DNA from: an uncultured Verrucomicrobiota bacterium | GTDB lineage: Bacteria; Verrucomicrobiota; Verrucomicrobiia; Limisphaerales; UBA1319 | DNA: 64,000 nucleotides | NCBI GenBank assembly: GCA_903845125.1 | Contig: CAIMWS010000405.1 | Location: 1-64,000, forward strand | Reading direction: 5' to 3' | Program-made: the position numbers and the translations under genes | Shown: positions 56,695-64,000 of the stretch, one piece after another | Numbering within the stretch: the first letter of the stretch is position 1 | Layout: the number at the start of each line of letters is the position of its first letter | The notes under the pieces: model-generated | What the model was told of the DNA's origin: nothing | Databases searched by the model: none | Seen by the model: the letters and a program-made list of their open reading frames with translations, nothing else

Positions 56695-59600
56695 ATGACT
56701 ACTGCCGCCATCCCCCAGGGATCGAAGCGCAAGGGAACTTGCCTTCACAAATATCATTCCAGCCAGGAGGAAATCCATTCCGCAGCGGCCCGCCCGGCCC
56801 GTCGGCCGGCCTGGGCACACCTGCTGCTTTTGGGCTGGCTGGCCTTGAAAATGAGCGGACTGCCCAGCCAGGCCGCCGATTATTTTGTATCGCCCCAGGG
56901 CCGGGATGACCAACCCGGCACCCGGGACCAGCCTTTTGCCAGCCTGAAACGGGCCCAGCAGGCGGCCCGCCTGGCTGCGGGCCGCGAACCCGTCACCGTT
57001 TTTCTCCGGGCCGGCACATATTATCTAACCGAACCGGTGGTGTTCACCCCCGAGGATTCCGGTACCCGGGAAGCGCCGGTCAAATACCAGGCCTGGGGAG
57101 AGGAGCCCGTAGTGATCAGCGGCGGCACGCGTTTGAATGGTTTGAAGTGGGAGGCCTGGCGGGATGGGATCCTGCAGGCGGAGGTTCCCGCCGGTCTGGA
57201 AACGGACCAACTGTTTGTGAATGGCGAACGCCAGCACATGGCCCGCTATCCCAATTTCAACGCCAGCGAGCGTATTTACAATGGCTACGCCGCGGACGCC
57301 ATCAGCCCGGAACGGGTCCAGCGCTGGGCCGATCCGCGCGGCGGCTACCTCCACGCCATGCACGAAGCGATGTGGGGGGGATTCCACTACCGCATCACCG
57401 GCAAGGATGCCGGGGGCAAAGCAGTCTATGAAGGGGGCTGGCAGAACAACCGCCCCGCCCGCATGCACGCCCGCTACCGGTTCGTGGAGAAAATTTTGGA
57501 GGAACTGGACGCCCCGGGTGAATGGTTCCTCGACAGCCCGCGCCACAAGCTCTTGTTTTTCCCGCCCGTGGGCCTTGATCTGTCCGCCGCCACCATCGAA
57601 ACCGTCCGCTTGCGCCGTTTGTTCGAGCTGCGGGGCACGCCGCAAAAGCCGGTGCGATTCCTGGCCCTCAAAGGGCTGGTGCTCCGCCACACGGCCCGCA
57701 CCTTCATGGACAACCGGGAGCCGCTGGTCCGCAGCGACTGGACCACCTACCGGGGCGGCACGATCTTCATCACCGGCAGCGAAGATTGCGTGGTGGAGGA
57801 TTGTTTCCTGGACCAGGTGGGAGGCAATGCCATTTTCGTGAACGAATACAACCGCCGGCTGACGGTACGTGGCTGCCACATCGCCAAGGCGGGCGCCAAC
57901 GGCGTCGCTTTCGTGGGGGATCGCAACGCGGCCCGTGTTCCGCGCGATTGGCAGGATCGTTCCCAAAGTTTCGCCACGCTGGACCGCACCCCGGGACCCA
58001 AAACGGATAATTACCCGGCCGATTGCCTCGTGGAGGATTGCCTGATTTATCTCAGTGGGCGGGTGGAAAAACAAACCTCGCCCGTGCAGATCGAGCTGGC
58101 CGAAGGCATCACGGTCCGCCATTGCTCGCTCTACCAGGTGCCGCGGGCGGGCATCAACATCGGCGACGGCTGCTGGGGCGGCCACGTGATCGAGTTCTGC
58201 GATATCTTCGACACCGTGCTCGAAACCGGCGATCACGGCTCTTTCAACTCCTGGGGCCGGGACCGTTTTTGGAACCTCAGCGGGCTGGACCTCAATGACG
58301 ACCGCACCTGGGAGCGGGAAAAGGAAACACCGCTGCTGGATGCCAGAAAAACGGTGATCCTGCGCAACAACCGGTGGCGCTGCGACCATGGGTGGGATAT
58401 CGACCTGGATGATGGCTCCACCAATTACCGGATCTATAACAACCTGTGCCTGAATGGCGGCCTCAAAAACCGGGAGGGCTTTTACCGGGTGGTGGAGAAC
58501 AACATCATCGTGAACAACGGATTTCATCCGCATGTCTGGTATAAGCACAGCCAGGACATCGTCCGCCGCAACCTCATGCTGACCGACCATTATCTGCCGG
58601 CGGGCGGCATGCCCTCCACGCCCTGGGGCGGGGAAATGGATTACAACCTGGTGCACCGGCCGGGCGTCAATCCGCCGCAGCCGGCCGCCAGGCTGGCGCA
58701 ACAATCCCAACGGGATGCCCACTCCGTCATCGCTGATGCCGGATTTATCAATCCCGCCCAAGGGGACTTCCGGGTGCGGGAGGATTCGCCCGCGTTGAAG
58801 CTAGGGTTTGTGAATTTCCCGATGGACCAATTCGGCGTGCGCAAACCGGCGTTGAAAGCCATCGCCCGCACCCCGCAAATCCCCACTCTCGTGATCCCCG
58901 GCGCCGAAGCAGACCGGCCCGCCCGCCCGCGGCGCAATCACCTTTGGCAAGCGCAGGTGCGGAATATCACCGGCCTGGGGGATCGCTCAGCCTACGGATT
59001 GCCCGATGAAAGCGGCGTGCTGCTGGTGAATGTTCCCGCGGGCACCCCGGCCGCCAAAGCCGGTCTGCGGAAGGACGATGTGATCCTGGCGTGCCAGGGC
59101 AAGCCGGTGCGCACCGTGCAGGATGTGCTGGCGCGCCAGAGCGCAGCAGCCGGAAGCAAGCTGTCGCTCGAGGTCCGGCGTCAGCAGCAGAACGTTACCC
59201 TGGAGGTTGCGGATTACGCCTATTTCATCACTGAACTGCGGGACGATGCCGCTTTCACAACCATCCCGATGCTGCCTTCCGCCGCCGTTTTGCCGGTCAA
59301 AGCCAGCGCCAGTGAACCCGCCACCGTGAATGAGCCGCTGGCCACCCTGGCGGATGGCCAGTTGGCCCGCAATTACGGCCCGGTGTTCCCCAACGGGATC
59401 AGCGGCGGGCTTTATAAGCTCGACCTGGGCAGCGTGAAGAACATCGCCCGCGTGAACAGTTTCTCTTTCAACGAGGGTGGCGGGCGGGGACGGCAGCGCT
59501 TCAGCCTCTACGGCAGCCAGGCGGACTCGGATCCAGGCTGGAATGTGGAGGATTCGCGGAGCTTCACCCCGATTGGGGAGGTGGACATGGCGGACGCGCC

Positions 59601-62600
59601 CAAGACCGGCTTCGCGGCCACCAGCCTCCGCCGCAGCGGCGGCCAGGCGCTGGGCGCCTTCCGCTGGCTGGTCTGGCGGGTGCTGCCGGTCACCACCGCG
59701 GGCGGCGGGGAAAACACCTCGTTCCAGGAATTCCAGGTGATTCCCCAGCCGGCCGGGCCCCGGAGCTGGAACCGAACCGGGCCGCTGGGCGAAACACCGT
59801 CACGCGCCAATGATGCCTATCCCCTCTCGGACCAGTCAAACCGCGCGGGCTGGAGGAAGTTCGAGCCGATGTGGGATGAGTTCGAGGGTCCGGCGCTCAA
59901 CACGAACCGCTGGCAGCTCAACATGAGCTGGTGGAAAGGCCGCCAGCCGGCCTTGTTCAGCGAGCACAATGTCACCGTCAGCAACCGCCAGTTGCATTTG
60001 ACCATGCGCCAGGCAACGCTGCCGGAAAGCGCGGCGCGCCAGGGATACACCAACTACACTTCAGCCGCCCTGCATACCCGGGCCAGGACCGCCTACGGTT
60101 ATTTCGAAGTCCGGGCCAGGCCGATGAATTCGGCGGGCTCCAGCTCGTTCTGGTTCCAGCAGGATGAGGCCCCCGGCTGGGGCACGGAAATCGATGTGTT
60201 CGAGATCGGCGGCAAGGCCAAGGGCTTTGAGCGGAAATACAATATGAACGCCCACGTGTTCCGCACCCCCACTGAAACCCGCCATTGGAGCGCGGGGGGG
60301 GAATGGCTGGCCCCCTGGCCGCTAGCCGCCGATTACCACGTGTACGGCTTGGAATGGGATGCGAAGGAGCTAAAGTATTTTGTCGATGGCGTGCTGGTCC
60401 GCACCGTGGAAAACACCCACTGGCACCAGCCCTTGTATCTCATCTTCGACAGCGAAACCATGCCCGGCTGGTTCGGCATGCCGGAGGACGCGGATCTGCC
60501 TTCCACCTTCAGCATCGACTACGTGCACGCGTGGAAAAAGGAGGGCAACCTCGTGGCCAACGGCGGATTCGAAAACGGGCTGGCGGACTGGCGGCCGTTT
60601 TGGAGCCGGCAGGCCGGGGCCGGTTCCGCGGTGATCGACCAGGCCGAAACCCACAGCGGCACGGCCGCGGCACGCATCGACCACCGCGGCCATGATGATT
60701 GGGCCTTGGAGCCCAATCTGCGCCTGCCGGTGCAAAGCGGCCAGGAATTCGAGCTGGCCGCGTGGATCCGGCTCCAGGGCGCCGGATCCGCCACCTTATG
60801 TGTATCCACCTGGGGGCAGGATGGCCGAAACCTCGACTGGTCGTACGCCGAGCGCACAACCGCGGCGACACCGGATTGGGTCCGCCTGCAAACCCGCTTT
60901 TACATCCCCCCGGGCGTGAGCCAGATCCAGCCGCGGCTGATCGGCTACGAGGCCGCCAAAGTCTGGGTGGACGATGTTTCCCTCGTCCAGCAAGTCGGCC
61001 TCAAGCTCGAGCGCCCGCCGGATTTGCCGGCCCAGTTGGCCCAGACCAACGAGTTCCTGGAGCTGCGGGTCCAAACCGCGGAAGGCACTTGGTCCGTCCT
61101 GGACCGCCGCTCCGGCCGGCTCTGGGGGCAAGCCGCGGCCCAAAAGGAACTGGTGGTAGCCGGCGGCCGGACCCGGAACGGGGAAATTGAACTCGACCTG
61201 ATCCACCTGACCTCCGGCCTCAAGTTGCGGGCCGTTCTCCAGCTGGATCCTATGCGCCCGGAACTCACGGTGCGCCTGGCCGCCGAGGGGGAAATGCGAA
61301 CCCCGCTGAAATATCCCCATCCGTTTGCCAGCGAACCGGGCGACCGCCTGGTGGTACCGATGAACGAGGGAATATCTTATCCGGTGGAAGACCGCTCGGT
61401 GGAGCCTTTCCGGCTGATCGCTTACGGCGGCCATGGCATCTGCATGGCTTTCTGGGGCGTGACCGGCGACCGCCCGGGATACTCGGCGATCATCGAGACC
61501 CCGGATGACGCCGCCATTCGGATCCAACGGCTGGCGGATCGCCTGGCCATCGCGCCGGAGTGGGATCCGCAAAAGGGCCGGTTCGGTTATGCGCGGCGGT
61601 TGCGTTATGTCTTTCACGACGGCGGCGGCCACGTGGCCATCGCCAAGCGCTACCGGGAACATGCCCGGCAAAACGGCCTCCTGAAAACCCTGGCCGAAAA
61701 ACGGAAGGAGAATCCGGAGGTTGATCTCCTTATCGGCGCGGCCAACATCTGGAATTGGGACGCCGACCCGGCGGCCCTCGTGCGGGAGATGAAGGAAGCG
61801 GGCCTCGAACGGATCCTCTGGAGCCGGGGTGGCTCCCCGGAGGCGGTGCGCGCCTTGAACGATTTGCAGGTCCTGACCAGCCGCTACGACATCTACCAGG
61901 ACGTGATGGACCCCGCGAATTTCCCATTCCTCCATGGTATCCACGGCGATTGGACCACCGCTGCCTGGCCCCAGGACCTCATCCGCCGCCAGGATGGCAG
62001 CTGGCAGCACGGCTGGGGCGTGCAGGGCAAAAAAGGCGAGTGGTTTTATTGCGGGGTCACCTGCGACCGCCAAGCCCTGGCCTACGCCCGCCAGCGCATT
62101 CCCGCCGACCTGGCCAGCCGCCCCTACAAATGCCGGTTTATCGACACCACCACAGCCTCTCCCTGGAACGAGTGCTGGCACACGAATCATCCCCTCACGC
62201 GATCCGAAAGCCGGGAATGGAAAATGAAGCTCCTGGATTATGTTTCCAAGGATATGAAACTGGTGACCGGCTGCGAGACGGGCCACGACGCGGCCGTGCC
62301 GTTCCTCCATTATTTCGAGGGCATGCTCAGCCTCGGCCCCTACCGGGTGCCCGACGCGGGGCGCGACATGCAACGGATCTGGACCGAGGTGCCCGAACCG
62401 GTGGCCAAATTCCAGCTCGGCCAGGCCTATCGCCTGCCGCTTTGGGAGCTGGTTTACCACGACTGCGTGGTAGCCCAGTGGTATTGGGGCGACTATAATA
62501 ACAAGCTGCCCGCCTTGTGGGAAAAACGCGACCTTTTCAACCTCCTCTACGGCACGCCCCCCATGTACATGTTCAACCGCAAGCTTTGGCAAGCCGAGCG

Positions 62601-62826
62601 CGGGCATTTTGCGCGCAGCTATCAGAATATCTGCCCGGCCGTGCGCGCCACTGGCTATGCGGAGATGACCAACCACCTTTTTCTGACGCCGGACCGCAAT
62701 GTCCAGCAGAGCACCTTCGCCAATGGCGTCACCGTCACCGTGAATTTCGGTGCCTCCGCCTATCAGCTCGCGTCCGGCGAAAGCGTGCCGCCCATGGGCT
62801 TCCGCGTGGCAGGCATGCCCCGATAA
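56695..62826 (+). CDS. 2043-aa secreted multidomain protein: beta-helix + PDZ + discoidin-like + GH16 + CBM-like + C-terminal glycosidase-like
   Basis: Single uninterrupted ORF. YFVSPQGRDDQPGTRDQPFASLKRAQ beta-helix start; PDZ VLLVNVPAGTPAAKAGLRKDDVILACQGKPV; GH16 GWGTEIDVFEIGG; NLVANGGFENGLADWRPFW CBM4/9-like; C-terminal TIM-barrel-like region. Confidence 0.85.
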   Translation: MTTAAIPQGSKRKGTCLHKYHSSQEEIHSAAARPARRPAWAHLLLLGWLALKMSGLPSQAADYFVSPQGRDDQPGTRDQPFASLKRAQQAARLAAGREPVTVFLRAGTYYLTEPVVFTPEDSGTREAPVKYQAWGEEPVVISGGTRLNGLKWEAWRDGILQAEVPAGLETDQLFVNGERQHMARYPNFNASERIYNGYAADAISPERVQRWADPRGGYLHAMHEAMWGGFHYRITGKDAGGKAVYEGGWQNNRPARMHARYRFVEKILEELDAPGEWFLDSPRHKLLFFPPVGLDLSAATIETVRLRRLFELRGTPQKPVRFLALKGLVLRHTARTFMDNREPLVRSDWTTYRGGTIFITGSEDCVVEDCFLDQVGGNAIFVNEYNRRLTVRGCHIAKAGANGVAFVGDRNAARVPRDWQDRSQSFATLDRTPGPKTDNYPADCLVEDCLIYLSGRVEKQTSPVQIELAEGITVRHCSLYQVPRAGINIGDGCWGGHVIEFCDIFDTVLETGDHGSFNSWGRDRFWNLSGLDLNDDRTWEREKETPLLDARKTVILRNNRWRCDHGWDIDLDDGSTNYRIYNNLCLNGGLKNREGFYRVVENNIIVNNGFHPHVWYKHSQDIVRRNLMLTDHYLPAGGMPSTPWGGEMDYNLVHRPGVNPPQPAARLAQQSQRDAHSVIADAGFINPAQGDFRVREDSPALKLGFVNFPMDQFGVRKPALKAIARTPQIPTLVIPGAEADRPARPRRNHLWQAQVRNITGLGDRSAYGLPDESGVLLVNVPAGTPAAKAGLRKDDVILACQGKPVRTVQDVLARQSAAAGSKLSLEVRRQQQNVTLEVADYAYFITELRDDAAFTTIPMLPSAAVLPVKASASEPATVNEPLATLADGQLARNYGPVFPNGISGGLYKLDLGSVKNIARVNSFSFNEGGGRGRQRFSLYGSQADSDPGWNVEDSRSFTPIGEVDMADAPKTGFAATSLRRSGGQALGAFRWLVWRVLPVTTAGGGENTSFQEFQVIPQPAGPRSWNRTGPLGETPSRANDAYPLSDQSNRAGWRKFEPMWDEFEGPALNTNRWQLNMSWWKGRQPALFSEHNVTVSNRQLHLTMRQATLPESAARQGYTNYTSAALHTRARTAYGYFEVRARPMNSAGSSSFWFQQDEAPGWGTEIDVFEIGGKAKGFERKYNMNAHVFRTPTETRHWSAGGEWLAPWPLAADYHVYGLEWDAKELKYFVDGVLVRTVENTHWHQPLYLIFDSETMPGWFGMPEDADLPSTFSIDYVHAWKKEGNLVANGGFENGLADWRPFWSRQAGAGSAVIDQAETHSGTAAARIDHRGHDDWALEPNLRLPVQSGQEFELAAWIRLQGAGSATLCVSTWGQDGRNLDWSYAERTTAATPDWVRLQTRFYIPPGVSQIQPRLIGYEAAKVWVDDVSLVQQVGLKLERPPDLPAQLAQTNEFLELRVQTAEGTWSVLDRRSGRLWGQAAAQKELVVAGGRTRNGEIELDLIHLTSGLKLRAVLQLDPMRPELTVRLAAEGEMRTPLKYPHPFASEPGDRLVVPMNEGISYPVEDRSVEPFRLIAYGGHGICMAFWGVTGDRPGYSAIIETPDDAAIRIQRLADRLAIAPEWDPQKGRFGYARRLRYVFHDGGGHVAIAKRYREHARQNGLLKTLAEKRKENPEVDLLIGAANIWNWDADPAALVREMKEAGLERILWSRGGSPEAVRALNDLQVLTSRYDIYQDVMDPANFPFLHGIHGDWTTAAWPQDLIRRQDGSWQHGWGVQGKKGEWFYCGVTCDRQALAYARQRIPADLASRPYKCRFIDTTTASPWNECWHTNHPLTRSESREWKMKLLDYVSKDMKLVTGCETGHDAAVPFLHYFEGMLSLGPYRVPDAGRDMQRIWTEVPEPVAKFQLGQAYRLPLWELVYHDCVVAQWYWGDYNNKLPALWEKRDLFNLLYGTPPMYMFNRKLWQAERGHFARSYQNICPAVRATGYAEMTNHLFLTPDRNVQQSTFANGVTVTVNFGASAYQLASGESVPPMGFRVAGMPR

Positions 62827-62919
62827 AAACCGGTCGGGCCACTTTCCGGGTTTTCCAAAACCCCCGGATTTCCTTCAAATGACAAACCGCCCGGCTCCCT
62901 ACCGCCGGATCACTCAGAA

Positions 62920-64000
62920 TCAAGGCTTGGCGGCCAGCGACACGCAAACCATCTCGTGGTCGTTGCGGGCGTAAACACTGCGGTTGGCAAAGGCCGGATG
63001 CGACCAGATCACCTTGCGCCCGCCGCCGGAGGAAGCCATGTCCGGGTCCAGGATGTGGGCCCGGCTGATCTCCTCATATCCTTTGGCGGAAAGCCGGCAG
63101 AGGATCAGATCGCCCAGCTCGTTGAAAATGATTACGCGATCGCGATGCGTCACCATGAAAACGGTGCACCAGCGTTCCTTGGGTTTCGTTCCCCCGCTGG
63201 TGGGGGCCAGGGTGGTCCAGAGGCGCGCCCCGTTTTGGCCGTCCAGGCAGCAAAATTCACCATAAAGTGAAACCCCATACAGGCAATTATCCCGCAGCAG
63301 CACGGTGCTCAGGGTGGTGTTGAATCCGGCTTTCTTCCATTCCTTCTCCGGGGCGCCGCCGGTTGAAGCCTTCCACAGGATTTCAGGCTCCGCCACGCCG
63401 GGCTTGAATTGCAGCATCAGGGCCCCTTCATACTGGCTGCAGACTGCCAGGCGGTCGCCCTCGATAGTAGGCGTGGTGATGGCCAGGCCGACGTAGGTGG
63501 GATGCGCCACAGACCACCGGAGTTGGCCCGTCTCCGGAACCAATCCCGCCAGGCCGCCCCCGTGCCAGACGATCAGCTGGCGCTGCCCGGCCAGGGTATG
63601 GATCAGAGGTGCGCTGTAGCCCGGCTCGGCGGCATCCAGCGCCTTCCAAAGCTCCCGGCCAGTGTGGCGGTCAAACGCCACCACCGCCTGCCCGGCCCCG
63701 CCCACCAGCAGGATCAGCTGGTCCCCCTCCACCAGCGGCTGTATGGCAAACCCGTACTGCGGCACTTTTGCGCCATATTCCTGGACCAGGTTTTTCTGCC
63801 AAACCGGTTGGCCCGTGGCGGCGGCCAGACAGCGGAGGTCGCCCATGGTGCCCAGGGTGTAAACGCGATCGCCCCGCACGGTGGGTGTGGCCCGCGGCCC
63901 GGAGCCGTAAGCGGCGGAATATTTGCACGGGTAGGCGTGTATCCAGAGTATCTTCCCGGTGGCTTCGTCCACTCCCAAAACGCGCTCCAAGCCCGTGGTC
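62920..64000 (-). CDS. PQQ-like beta-propeller protein, C-terminal part (5' end outside window)
   Basis: Repeated GVDEATGKILWIH, LAAATGQPVWQKNL, FDRHTGRELWKAL; frame remains open to base 64000. Confidence 0.85.
   Translation of the reverse strand, partial: TTGLERVLGVDEATGKILWIHAYPCKYSAAYGSGPRATPTVRGDRVYTLGTMGDLRCLAAATGQPVWQKNLVQEYGAKVPQYGFAIQPLVEGDQLILLVGGAGQAVVAFDRHTGRELWKALDAAEPGYSAPLIHTLAGQRQLIVWHGGGLAGLVPETGQLRWSVAHPTYVGLAITTPTIEGDRLAVCSQYEGALMLQFKPGVAEPEILWKASTGGAPEKEWKKAGFNTTLSTVLLRDNCLYGVSLYGEFCCLDGQNGARLWTTLAPTSGGTKPKERWCTVFMVTHRDRVIIFNELGDLILCRLSAKGYEEISRAHILDPDMASSGGGRKVIWSHPAFANRSVYARNDHEMVCVSLAAKP

Noticed and set aside
57025-58761. 578-aa minus-strand ORF inside the giant ORF
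   Set aside because: Antisense shadow; the plus strand encodes clear beta-helix sequence.
60796-62676. 626-aa minus-strand ORF inside the giant ORF
   Set aside because: Antisense shadow; low-information H/G/A/V/P-rich translation and no domain signatures.
1-64000. tRNA, rRNA, CRISPR arrays, transposases, phage genes, restriction or toxin-antitoxin systems
   Set aside because: None recognised on reading; ORF content is metabolic, secretory and regulatory. A tRNAscan-SE/Infernal run would be needed for certainty.

Overview
This is a GC-rich bacterial chromosomal window. Gene content (HzsA-related proteins, DUF6580, TAT-signal Gfo/Idh and AKR proteins, large secreted glycosidases) suggests a Verrucomicrobia/Planctomycetes-type genome; that is an inference. 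About 40 protein genes are supported. I saw no rRNA, tRNA, CRISPR array or IS element. Main blocks: (1) housekeeping and secreted proteins at 1-15.9 kb, including an outer-membrane barrel fragment, threonine aldolase, a 21-aa tandem-repeat protein, Mrp, a metzincin protease, an SDR, a rhamnosidase-like protein, an RluA-family synthase and an M28 peptidase; (2) hybrid cluster protein (hcp) and a separate 4Fe-4S protein, each preceded by the same FNR/Dnr-like box TTGAC-N4-ATCAA; (3) a same-strand cytochrome cluster at 23.5-30.6 kb with two tandem HzsA-related diheme propeller proteins and a YVTN/cytochrome protein; (4) an overlapping histidine kinase / response regulator / secreted ankyrin operon; (5) pncA preceded by three consecutive 5-bp hairpins; (6) a ZraSR-like sigma-54 two-component system next to an operon for a small secreted protein, TolC, MFP, HME-RND pump and PII, with a strong sigma-54 -24/-12 element upstream; (7) a 2043-aa multidomain secreted protein combining beta-helix, PDZ, GH16, CBM-like and glycosidase-like regions. 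Family names come from recognising sequence motifs by eye; no searches were run.
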